A DNA stretch of 64,000 bases, taken from contig DATHAA010000007.1 in NCBI GenBank assembly GCA_035296905.1, positions 35,368 to 99,367 of the forward strand, given 5' to 3'. Source of the stretch: DATEOR01 sp035296905. Its GTDB lineage: Bacteria > Actinomycetota > Thermoleophilia > Gaiellales > Gaiellaceae. This document shows, one piece after another, positions 16,391 through 24,233 of this stretch. The notes beneath the pieces are model-generated. The model made no database searches. It worked only from the letters and a program-made list of their open reading frames with translations, and had not been told where the DNA came from. How positions within the stretch are numbered: the stretch's first letter is position 1; each line of letters starts with the position of its first letter. Both the position numbers and the translations under genes were made by a program.

Positions 16391-16605
16391 CTATCGGAAA
16401 CCTGTAGCTGCTCGAGCTCGTAGGAGTCGACGCCGAAGCTGTACGTGAGCTGCAGGCGGTCGCCGTCCGCGGGCAGGCCCATGAAGATGTTGATCGCCTC
16501 GTCGCGAATCGGAAGCTCGCGGCGCTTCTCGAACCCGAGCGCCTCTTAGAACGTGACCGAGCGGCCGGGGTCGGTGATTCGGTAGCAGGTGTGGATCAAT
16601 TCCAT
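16391..16605 (-). pseudogene. Decayed glyoxalase/VOC gene, paralogue of the gene at 14961
   Basis: From the ATG at 16605 the frame reads MELIHTCYRITDPGRSVTF, a stop codon where the intact paralogue has Tyr, then EALGFEKRRELPIRDEAINI and LQLTYSFGVDSYELEQ. The C-terminal half with the second metal site is missing. Identity to the intact gene at 14961 is obvious, and the -10 element is kept. The sequence from 16258 to 16390 shows nothing recognisable. Confidence 0.85.
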
Positions 16606-16611
16606 GGCGCG

Positions 16612-16617
16612 AGCCTA
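16612..16617 (-). promoter_or_regulatory. -10 element kept in front of the VOC pseudogene
   Basis: Minus-strand TAGGCT is followed by six bases and the ATG at 16605, the same spacing as in the intact paralogue. Confidence 0.4.
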
Positions 16618-16709
16618 ACGCACGCAGCCTGCTCGCCCGGCCGCCGGCAAAGACCCGTCCACGCCCGCCCTGCGTATGCGTGGGCAAACCTCGAGGGAAG
16701 GGAGACGGG

Positions 16710-17195
16710 ATGAAGAGGCTCTTCGCAATCCTGGCCGCGGTCGTCGTCTTGGCCGCAATCGGAGTGACGGCAGCGATCTCGAGCGGGGACGGGCGCACAG
16801 TCCTCAAGTTCGACACGATGGCGCCGGTGGTGCCGCCCTACACGGGCGCGACAAACCCGATCCGGGGCGTGCACGGCGGTGGGGTGCCGTGGAAGCTCGA
16901 GTCCGCGCAGGGGAGGCTGCGCGCCGACGGACGCCTCGACATCGAGGTAGAGGGCCTCGTGCTCGTCTCCACGGGCGCGAACCCATCGCCGACGTTCAAG
17001 GGAGTCGTGAGCTGCCTCTCCTCCAATGCCGCAGGCGAGCCGACGACAGTAAACGTGGCCACGGATCCGGTGCCGGCGACGATGACCGGAAACGCCGAGA
17101 TCGACGCGAAGGTGGCGCTGCCGTCTCCGTGCTTCGCCCCGATCGTCTTCGTGACGTCGGGCGGCGGCAACTGGTTCGCGGTCACCGGCCGCTGA
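16710..17195 (+). CDS. Secreted or membrane-anchored protein of unknown function
   Basis: 161 residues. An N-terminal signal/anchor (KRLFAILAAVVVLAAIGVTA, residues 2-21) is followed by an extracytoplasmic region with no known motif. It is rich in Gly, Thr and Val, with two Cys (about residues 111 and 138) that could form a disulphide; SGGGNWFAVTGR ends the protein. The ATG at 16710 follows a GGGAG ribosome-binding site and begins the signal peptide; an earlier ATG at 16680 would add ten residues in front of it. Convergent with the EamA transporter. No function inferred. Confidence 0.75.
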   Translation: MKRLFAILAAVVVLAAIGVTAAISSGDGRTVLKFDTMAPVVPPYTGATNPIRGVHGGGVPWKLESAQGRLRADGRLDIEVEGLVLVSTGANPSPTFKGVVSCLSSNAAGEPTTVNVATDPVPATMTGNAEIDAKVALPSPCFAPIVFVTSGGGNWFAVTGR

Positions 17196-17209
17196 GCGGC
17201 TGAGACCGC

Positions 17210-18127
17210 CTATGCGCGTGGGGTCGCCGGGGCGGGCTCGTCCCGGCGACCCCGCACGACCTTGAAGACGCCGGAGCCGAGCGCCACCCCGGCGAGGATG
17301 AGCACGAGGCCGAGCGCCGCGTTCAGGTGGACCTGCTCGTCGAGGAGCGTGACGCCGTAAAAGAGCGCCATCGGCGGCAGGAGATAGGTAACGAGCGACG
17401 TGCGCGACGAGCCGTACGTGTTCAGCATCCGATAGAGGACGAGCGTGGCGAACGCGGTGCCGATGAGGCCGAGAGCCGCGACGGACGCGAGTGCCTTCCA
17501 GCCTGGCATCTGGTCGGGAAGCTGGAACAGCGAGACCGGGATCAGCAGGATCATTCCCCAGAAGGTGGTCGTGGCGGCCACGACGAGCGGCTCGGTGCTC
17601 CCGAACCGCGCCGGCGCGTAGAGGTTTGCGCACGCATAGGAGAACGAGGCGATGACCACGGCGAGCGTGCCGGCGATGGCCCACCAACCGCCGTCGGGAT
17701 TGAGCCCGGTGAGGACGCCGACGCCGACGAGCCCGAGGATGACCCCGAAGAGACGCATGCCGGTCACGCGCTCGCTCGGGCGGAAGCGAATGGCGAGGAG
17801 CGCGACGAAGATCGGCACCGTCGAGTTCGCGATCGCGGCCACGCCTGAGTCCACGTGCTTCTCGCCCCAGGCGATGAGCGTGAACGGGATGGCCATGTTG
17901 ATGAGGCCGAGCAGCAGGCCCCCGCCCCCGGTGCCACGGATCGCCGAGACCGCGCCGCGAAAGCCAGAGGCGTAGGCGAGCACGGGAAAGAGCGCGGCGA
18001 AGGCGAGGATCAGCCGCAGGCACATCATCGGAGCGGGCTCGAGGTCCTCGACGGCGACCTTGATGAAGAGGTAGGACGCGCCCCAGGAGGCGGCCAGGAT
18101 CCCGAGCATGAGGACATAGCCGCGCAT
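17210..18127 (-). CDS. EamA/DMT family transporter
   Basis: 305 residues with ten predicted membrane helices in two EamA repeats of five (first starting VLMLGILAASWGASYLFIKV, second from about residue 150). These proteins export amino acids, nucleobases or other small metabolites; the substrate cannot be told from the sequence. The ATG at 18127 fits TAGGTT plus six bases. Divergent from purL with about 70 bases between starts, and convergent with the secreted protein gene at 16710. The nearness to purL does not prove a purine role. Confidence 0.88.
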   Translation of the reverse strand: MRGYVLMLGILAASWGASYLFIKVAVEDLEPAPMMCLRLILAFAALFPVLAYASGFRGAVSAIRGTGGGGLLLGLINMAIPFTLIAWGEKHVDSGVAAIANSTVPIFVALLAIRFRPSERVTGMRLFGVILGLVGVGVLTGLNPDGGWWAIAGTLAVVIASFSYACANLYAPARFGSTEPLVVAATTTFWGMILLIPVSLFQLPDQMPGWKALASVAALGLIGTAFATLVLYRMLNTYGSSRTSLVTYLLPPMALFYGVTLLDEQVHLNAALGLVLILAGVALGSGVFKVVRGRRDEPAPATPRA

Positions 18128-18133
18128 GCTTAG

Positions 18134-18139
18134 AACCTA
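18134..18139 (-). promoter_or_regulatory. -10 element for the EamA gene, leaderless type
   Basis: Minus-strand TAGGTT precedes the ATG at 18127 by six bases. Confidence 0.4.
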
Positions 18140-18195
18140 AACGACGAAGATCCCTCCTCGCCTTCCGCTCGACTCGATATGGTTGGCGAGGCCTC

Positions 18196-20283
18196 TTGAG
18201 CTCCGTTGCTCACCGCCCATTGCATCGCGCGCTCGGCCTCACGGACGGGGAGTTCGACCGTATTGAGACACTGCTCGCGCGCGGGCCGAACGACTTCGAG
18301 CTCGCCGTCTTCTCGCTTCTCTGGTCGGAGCACTGCGGCTACAAGCACTCGGCGCTCCTGCTCAAGCGCTTCCCCACGGAAGGCGCGGGAGTACTGCAGG
18401 GGCCGGGCGAGAACGCGGGCGTCGTCGACCTCGGCGAGGGCGAGGCAGTCGCGTTCAAGGTCGAGAGCCACAACCACCCGTCTGCGGTCGAGCCCTTCCA
18501 GGGCGCGGCGACGGGGGTCGGTGGGATCCTCCGCGACATCGTCGCCATGGGCGCCCGCCCGATCGCGCTCCTCGACGGCCTGCGCTTCGGCAAGCCGGGC
18601 TTCGAGTTCGGCCGCGCGGTCGGCGGCATCGGCCACTACGGGAACTGCGTCGGCGTCCCCACCGTCGGCGGCGACACGGTCTTCGACGACGCCTACGCGT
18701 CGAACCCGCTCGTCAATGCGATGTGCATCGGGCTCCTCCCGACCGACCGCGTGACGCGCGCCGAGGCCGGCGGTGCCGGGAACCACGTCATCCTCTTCGG
18801 CGCGACCACGGGGCGGGACGGGATTGGCGGCGCGAGCGTCCTCGCGAGCCAGGAGCTTTCCGACGAGGACGAGGACAAGCGCCCGTCCGTCCAGGTCGGC
18901 GATCCGTTCACGGGCAAGAAGCTCATCGAGGCGAGTCTCGCGCTCGTCGAGGGCGGCCTCGTCCAGTCGCTGCAAGACCTCGGAGCGGCGGGCCTCGCGT
19001 CCTCCCTCTCCGAGATGGCGAGGGGCGGCGTCGGCCTCGACGTCCACCTCGACCGCGTGCCCCTTCGCGAGGCCGACATGGAGCCCGTCGAGATCATGAT
19101 TTCGGAAAGCCAGGAGCGGATGGTCTGCGTCACGGACCAGCCGGATGCGGTCGCGGCTGTCTGCGCGCGCTGGGAGCTCGAGGTTGCCGATATCGGCGTC
19201 GTCACGGCCTCCGGGGCTCTGCGCATGTTCTGGGACGACGAGGTCGTCGGCGAGATCCCGGCTGAGCTCCTCACGGAGGAGACGCCGCGCTACCGGGTCG
19301 CAACGCGGCCGCGCACGCTGCAGGCGCCGATCTCTCACCGCCCGATCAAGCCCGAGCCCGCCGAGCTCGTCGATCTGCTCCGGACGCCGGGTCTGAGGAG
19401 CCGTGTCTCGGTCTACCGCCGCTACGACCAGCTTGTCGGGTCGCGGACGGTTCGCCGACCCGGGCTCGACGCGGCCGTGCTGCGGCTGCGCCCCTCCCAC
19501 CGCGGGCTCGCGGTCTCCCTGGACGGCTCGGGGAGGATCGCGTCGCTCGATCCGCAGACCGGCGGGATGCTCGCCGTGCTCGAGGCGGCCCGCAACGTCG
19601 CGTGCGCCGGCGGGAAGCCGCTCGCGCTCACCGACTGCCTCAACTTCGGCAACCCCGAAAAGCCGGAGATCGCCTGGGAGCTGACCGAGGCGATCGAGGG
19701 CATGTCGCTCGCCTGCGAGGCGCTCGGCATTCCCGTGGCCTCCGGCAACGTCTCGCTCTACAACGAGACGGACGGCACGGCGATCCACCCCACCCCAGTC
19801 GTCGGCTGCGTCGGGCTCGTTCCCGACGTACGGCTCGTCCCCGCGGGCTGGCGGGAGGGCGATGCGATCTACGTGGTCGGCGCACCGGAGCTCGCGCTCG
19901 ACGGCTCCGAGTACCAGGCGCGCTTCCTCGGCGGCCCGGCCGGCCGGCCTCCGCGCCCCCACCTTGGCGCCGAGGCGGCGCTCGTCCGCTTCCTCTGGCG
20001 CGCGGCCCCGACGCTCACCGCCTCCCACGACGTCTCCGAAGGAGGGCTGGCGATCGCGCTCGCCGAGCTCGCGCTCTGGTCGGGGACCGGCGCACGGATC
20101 GAGCTCGAGGACGACGCCGTCGTCTGGTTCGGGGAGGGTGGAGGCCAGGCGGTCGTGGCCTGCCGAGGCGACGACGAATCCGCGCTCGAGGGCATGCCCT
20201 ACTGCCGCATCGGCGAGGCGGGCGGCTCAAAGATCTTCGGCGTCGAGCTCGAAGACCTCGCTCGAGCAGGTGACTACGCCTGA
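18196..20283 (+). CDS. purL: Phosphoribosylformylglycinamidine synthase subunit PurL (small type)
   Basis: 695 residues, the ATP-dependent catalytic subunit that works with PurS and PurQ to convert FGAR to FGAM. Seen: WSEHCGYKHSA (about 37-47) with the catalytic His region, ESHNHPSAVEPFQGAATGVG (about 92-111), GGDTVFDD and the two AIRS-like halves. Length fits the small PurL used with PurS. The start is a TTG at 18196: the only upstream ATG runs into a stop at once. Separated from purQ by 14.8 kb of accessory genes. Its stop overlaps the purF start by one base. Confidence 0.95.
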   Translation: MSSVAHRPLHRALGLTDGEFDRIETLLARGPNDFELAVFSLLWSEHCGYKHSALLLKRFPTEGAGVLQGPGENAGVVDLGEGEAVAFKVESHNHPSAVEPFQGAATGVGGILRDIVAMGARPIALLDGLRFGKPGFEFGRAVGGIGHYGNCVGVPTVGGDTVFDDAYASNPLVNAMCIGLLPTDRVTRAEAGGAGNHVILFGATTGRDGIGGASVLASQELSDEDEDKRPSVQVGDPFTGKKLIEASLALVEGGLVQSLQDLGAAGLASSLSEMARGGVGLDVHLDRVPLREADMEPVEIMISESQERMVCVTDQPDAVAAVCARWELEVADIGVVTASGALRMFWDDEVVGEIPAELLTEETPRYRVATRPRTLQAPISHRPIKPEPAELVDLLRTPGLRSRVSVYRRYDQLVGSRTVRRPGLDAAVLRLRPSHRGLAVSLDGSGRIASLDPQTGGMLAVLEAARNVACAGGKPLALTDCLNFGNPEKPEIAWELTEAIEGMSLACEALGIPVASGNVSLYNETDGTAIHPTPVVGCVGLVPDVRLVPAGWREGDAIYVVGAPELALDGSEYQARFLGGPAGRPPRPHLGAEAALVRFLWRAAPTLTASHDVSEGGLAIALAELALWSGTGARIELEDDAVVWFGEGGGQAVVACRGDDESALEGMPYCRIGEAGGSKIFGVELEDLARAGDYA

Positions 20284-21746
20284 TGTGCGGGATCTTCGGC
20301 ATCCACGCTCCCGACCGCGACGTCGCGCGCCTCACGTACTTCGGGCTCTTCGCTCTGCAGCACCGCGGCCAGGAGTCCGCCGGGATCGCGGTCTCGGACG
20401 AGGGCCGCGTCACCGCTCTTCGCGACATGGGCCTCGTCACCCAGGTCTTCAGCGAGCAGAAGCTCCGCGGGCTCACCGGCCAGGTCGCGGTCGGCCACGC
20501 GCGCTACTCCACCACCGGCTCCACACACTGGGCAAACGCACAGCCGATCATCCAGCAGGGCCGGGCGCGAACCGTGGCTCTTGGCCACAACGGCAACCTC
20601 ACGAACACGAGCGAGCTCCGGGCCGGGCTGCTCGCCGAGGGCGCGCGCCTGCGCTCGACCTCCGACACCGAGGTGATCGCGGCGCTGATCGCCCGCGACG
20701 AGCGGCCGCTCGAGGAGGCCGTTGCCGGCGCGATGGGCAAGATCGAGGGCGCGTTCGCCGCCGTCCTCCTCGCCGAGGGGAAGCTCGTCGGCTTCCGCGA
20801 CCCGCAGGGGATTCGCCCGCTCGTCCTAGGGAGGCTCGAGGACGACTGGCTCCTTGCCTCCGAGACCTGCGCCTTCGACCTCCTCGGCGCCGAGATGGAG
20901 CGGGAGCTCGCTCCGGGCGAGATGGTCGTCGTGGACGAGAACGGGTATGAGGCGCGCCAGGCCGTCGCGCCGGACGGCGCGGGCTCCCTCTGCATCTTCG
21001 AGTTCATCTACTTCGCCCGGCCCGACACGAAGCTTCGCGGCGTCGAGCTCCACGGAGCCCGCGTGCGGATGGGCGAGCAGCTGGCCGTCGAGGCGCCGGC
21101 CGAGGCCGACCTGGTCATGGCCGTCCCTGACTCCGGCACGCCGGCGGCGATCGGCTTCGCGCGCGCAAGCGGGATCCCCTTCGCCGAGGGCCTGATCAAG
21201 AACCGCTACGTCGGGCGCACGTTCATCCAGCCCGACCAGGCGCTCCGTGAGCACGGGATCAAGACGAAGTTCAACCCGCTCGCCGAGGTTTCGGGGAAAC
21301 GCGTCGTGGTCGTAGACGACTCGATCGTTCGCGGCACGACGACGCGCAAGATCGTCGCGATGCTCTTCGAGGAGGGCGCGCTCGAGGTCCACCTGCGTAT
21401 CTCCTCCCCGCCCATCGTCTCGCCGTGCTTCTACGGGATCGACATGGCCGACGAGGACGAGCTGATCGCCGGCAACCGCTCGGTCGAGGAAGTGCGGGAG
21501 CAGCTCGGCGCGACGAGCCTCGCCTACCTCTCCCTGGAAGGCCTGCAGGATTCGACCCGCAGGCCCGAGGGCACGTTCTGCCGCGCCTGCCTGACGAGGG
21601 AGTACCCGACGCGGATCCCGGATGACTTGAAGCTGGCAAAGCTTCGCTTCGAGGGTCAGGCCGCCGCGGGCTCCGAGCGGAGCCTGGCGAACCCGACGAA
21701 GACGAACATGCTGGCCGCCAGCGGTACGAGCCCCAAAGCCCCGTAG
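20283..21746 (+). CDS. purF: Amidophosphoribosyltransferase
   Basis: 487 residues; makes phosphoribosylamine from PRPP and glutamine, the first committed purine step. It starts MCGIFGIHAPD, so Cys2 (Cys1 after processing) is the glutaminase nucleophile. The PRPP loop VVVVDDSIVRGTTTRKIV lies near residues 339-356. Cys residues in SLCIFEFIYFARPD, SPCFYGID and FCRACLTREYP match the Fe-S ligands of the Bacillus-type enzyme. The last 30 or so residues after KLAKLRFEG are not family-like and lie antisense to the end of the MFS gene (overlap 21656-21746), so the C-terminus may be a read-through tail. Confidence 0.95.
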   Translation: MCGIFGIHAPDRDVARLTYFGLFALQHRGQESAGIAVSDEGRVTALRDMGLVTQVFSEQKLRGLTGQVAVGHARYSTTGSTHWANAQPIIQQGRARTVALGHNGNLTNTSELRAGLLAEGARLRSTSDTEVIAALIARDERPLEEAVAGAMGKIEGAFAAVLLAEGKLVGFRDPQGIRPLVLGRLEDDWLLASETCAFDLLGAEMERELAPGEMVVVDENGYEARQAVAPDGAGSLCIFEFIYFARPDTKLRGVELHGARVRMGEQLAVEAPAEADLVMAVPDSGTPAAIGFARASGIPFAEGLIKNRYVGRTFIQPDQALREHGIKTKFNPLAEVSGKRVVVVDDSIVRGTTTRKIVAMLFEEGALEVHLRISSPPIVSPCFYGIDMADEDELIAGNRSVEEVREQLGATSLAYLSLEGLQDSTRRPEGTFCRACLTREYPTRIPDDLKLAKLRFEGQAAAGSERSLANPTKTNMLAASGTSPKAP

Positions 21747-22753
21747 CCGAACGCCTCGGCGACTCCCCCGCCGATGGCCGGCCCCACGAGGTAGCCGACC
21801 GCCCAGATCTGCGACCAGACGACCATCGCCAGCAAGATGCGGTCGACTCCGATTGATTCCAGGAGGACGCCGAGGGAGCCCGCCTCGCCCGCCCCGACGC
21901 CGAGCCCGAACACGACCGCGACGACGACCCAGAGGCCGATCATCTCCGTGGCCCCGCCGAGGGCGATCGAGAACGTCATGAGCACTGTCGCCACGGCGAG
22001 TATGGGCCTCGGCGCCTGGCGGCCGGCGAGCGCGGCCGCTCCCGAGGAGATGAGCGCAGCGAGGACGTAGAGCGCCGCGATCTCGGCCTGGCTCAGGTGC
22101 TCGGCGAAGTGGAGCGGCATCGGGCCGTCGAACGTCCCGAGGGTCAGCGCCACCATGAGGATCCCTGCCGAGGCAAGCCAGAAGCCCGGAGTTCTGAGCG
22201 CGGCCCGGTCCGAGCCGAACTTGGCCGTGTTCTTGGGAGCGCCGATCCCCACGAGAGCCAGGGTCAGCACCGTCACGAGCACGAGGTGGATGGCGAACGG
22301 CGCGCTGATGCCTCCGATTCCGCCGATCGCCGGGCCCGCGATCGCGCCGAGCCCGTAGGCGGCCAGGATCCCCGTCAGCCGCTTGTACTCCTCGCCGGGA
22401 TACCGCTCGATGATCGCGAACGCCGTCCCGATCCAGAGGCCGCCCGCGCCGATCCCCTGCACGAGCCTGGCCGGGAAGTAGACGCCGAGACTCTCGCCGA
22501 AGACGAAGCCGAGGTCGCCGACGATCACGAGGGCGAGCGAGACGAACAGAACCGCGAGGGCGTGCCGTCGCTGCAGCACGCGAGCGGCGAGCGGGTAGCC
22601 GACCATCTGGCCCACGGCGAAGGACGCGACCAGGGCGCCCATGAGCCCCGGCCCGGCGCCGGTCGCATCCCCGATCTCGGGAACGACGGGCGCAATGATG
22701 CTGTAGCCCGCGGAGTCGAGCGCCGCGAGCGCGAAGAGGACGGCGAACGGCAA
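21656..22753 (-). CDS. Major facilitator superfamily transporter
   Basis: 365 residues with about twelve membrane helices. The N-terminal half carries ALDSAGYSIIAPVVPEIGD and a loop-2 region (GYPLAARVLQRRHA), as in MFS drug/metabolite exporters of the DHA1 type. The substrate is unknown. The N-terminus is a little short, so helix 1 may be incomplete or an earlier start used. Convergent with purF, with 91 bases of overlap. It sits downstream of the aldehyde dehydrogenase on the same strand with a gap of 18 bases, so it could be the last gene of the PucR-linked operon. Confidence 0.85.
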   Translation of the reverse strand: MPFAVLFALAALDSAGYSIIAPVVPEIGDATGAGPGLMGALVASFAVGQMVGYPLAARVLQRRHALAVLFVSLALVIVGDLGFVFGESLGVYFPARLVQGIGAGGLWIGTAFAIIERYPGEEYKRLTGILAAYGLGAIAGPAIGGIGGISAPFAIHLVLVTVLTLALVGIGAPKNTAKFGSDRAALRTPGFWLASAGILMVALTLGTFDGPMPLHFAEHLSQAEIAALYVLAALISSGAAALAGRQAPRPILAVATVLMTFSIALGGATEMIGLWVVVAVVFGLGVGAGEAGSLGVLLESIGVDRILLAMVVWSQIWAVGYLVGPAIGGGVAEAFGYGALGLVPLAASMFVFVGFARLRSEPAAA

Positions 22754-22771
22754 GGACTAGTGGACCACTAA

Positions 22772-24232
22772 CTAGTCGAGGCTGCCGACGTCGAGCACGA
22801 CCGTCCTCAGGTCGGTCATGTCGAGCATCGTGTACCGCCCGCCGATGCGCCCCCAGCCGGTGCGCGTGCCGGCGGCGCCGCCGAACGGCTCGTGCGCCTC
22901 CCAGTAGTCGGTCGAGTCGTTGACGACGACGTTGCCGACGCGCAGGTTGTCGAGGTAGCGGAATGCGCGCTGGAGGCTCGACGTGTAGACGGCCGCCTGG
23001 AGGCCGAGGTGCGAGTCGTTCGCAACGGCGAGCGCTTCATCATCGTCCGCGACACCGATGATCGGGACGATCGGCCCGAACGTCTCGTCGCGGTTGATGA
23101 GCGTGTCGGTGCCGACGCGGTCGATCACGGTCGGCTGGTAGTAGAGGCTCGTCGGCCGGCCTTCGTCCCGCGAGCCGCCGACGACCACCTCGGCGCCTTT
23201 GGAGACAGCGTCCTCGAGATGAGCGTCCATCTTCTGCGCGGTCGGCTCGTTGTTCATCGGGCCGACGAGGGTCTCGTCGTCGAAAGGGTCGCCGAGCTTC
23301 CAGCCCTCGGCCTCCTTCACGACCGCGGCGAGGAAGTCCTCGTGGACGCGCTCGTCGACGAGGACGCGCTCGGTGGCGCAGCAGACCTGGCCGGCGCAGA
23401 AGAAGCCGCCGAAGACCGCGCCCTTCGCGGCGGCCTCGAGGTCGGCGTCGGCACAGACGACCACGGGCCCGTTACCACTCGCCTCGATCAGGGAGCGCTT
23501 GAGCCCCGCGGCGCGGACGATCTTCTCCGCGGTCGTGTGCGAGCCGACGAACCCGACGCAGTCCACGTTCTCGTCCTGGATGAGCCGCTCGCCCACCTTG
23601 CCGTCGCCGTAGACGACGTTCACGACACCTTCGGGGAGCCCGGCATCGGCCATGATCTGCATGAAGTTCGCCATGGCGATCGGCGTCCACTCGGAGGGCT
23701 TCATGACGATCGCGTTCCCCGCAGCGATTCCGGGCGCGATCAGCTCGACCGGGATCAGCGTCGGGAAGTTCCACGGGGTGATGCCCGCGTAGACACCGTT
23801 CGGCTTGCGGAAGGTGAGGATGCGCTTGTTCACGTCCTGCGAGGGGATGACGGCGGTCTCCATCCGCTTCACGTCCTCGGCGGCGATGCGGAAGTTCTCC
23901 GCGGTCTCCTCGATGTCGGGGATGGCCTCGGCCGTGTAGGGCTTGCCCTGCTCGAGCGAGAGCTCGCGTGCGAAGTCCTCCTTGCGCTCCTCGATCAGGT
24001 CGGCGATGGCGTGGCAGACCTTCGCGCGGTCCCACGCGGAGAGCGCCGCCCACTTCGGCTGGGCCTCGCGCGCCGCTTTCGCGGCCCGCTTAACGTCTTC
24101 CTCGCTCGCGTTCGGCGCGTCGGCGAGCTTCTCGCCCGTCACCGGGGAGACGATCTCCCGCGCCTCGTCTCCCGTCGCCTCGACCCAGTCGCCGGCGACG
24201 AAGTTCTGCAGCCTCTTTACAGCCGTTGCCAT
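22772..24232 (-). CDS. NAD(P)-dependent aldehyde dehydrogenase (semialdehyde type)
   Basis: 486 residues, full ALDH superfamily fold. Seen: the cofactor site TPWNFPTLIP (about 153-162) and KPSEWTP, the catalytic Glu segment LIEASGNGP (about 251-259) and the catalytic Cys in FCAGQVCCATER (about 283-294). It oxidises an aldehyde to an acid. Here it most likely takes the aldehyde made by the neighbouring aminotransferase, as in GABA, putrescine or beta-alanine breakdown (inference from order). The gap to the aminotransferase stop is one base, so the pair is one operon. Confidence 0.93.
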   Translation of the reverse strand: MATAVKRLQNFVAGDWVEATGDEAREIVSPVTGEKLADAPNASEEDVKRAAKAAREAQPKWAALSAWDRAKVCHAIADLIEERKEDFARELSLEQGKPYTAEAIPDIEETAENFRIAAEDVKRMETAVIPSQDVNKRILTFRKPNGVYAGITPWNFPTLIPVELIAPGIAAGNAIVMKPSEWTPIAMANFMQIMADAGLPEGVVNVVYGDGKVGERLIQDENVDCVGFVGSHTTAEKIVRAAGLKRSLIEASGNGPVVVCADADLEAAAKGAVFGGFFCAGQVCCATERVLVDERVHEDFLAAVVKEAEGWKLGDPFDDETLVGPMNNEPTAQKMDAHLEDAVSKGAEVVVGGSRDEGRPTSLYYQPTVIDRVGTDTLINRDETFGPIVPIIGVADDDEALAVANDSHLGLQAAVYTSSLQRAFRYLDNLRVGNVVVNDSTDYWEAHEPFGGAAGTRTGWGRIGGRYTMLDMTDLRTVVLDVGSLD

Positions 24233-24233
24233 G

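Noticed and set aside
18128..18195. Purine riboswitch or PurR box before purL
   Set aside because: The gap is under 70 bases and shows no aptamer-like pairing or known box.
18130..20028. Long open frame on the minus strand opposite purL (about 630 codons)
   Set aside because: It is the shadow of purL in a high-GC gene: Arg/Asp/Ala-rich, no domain, while purL is unmistakable.
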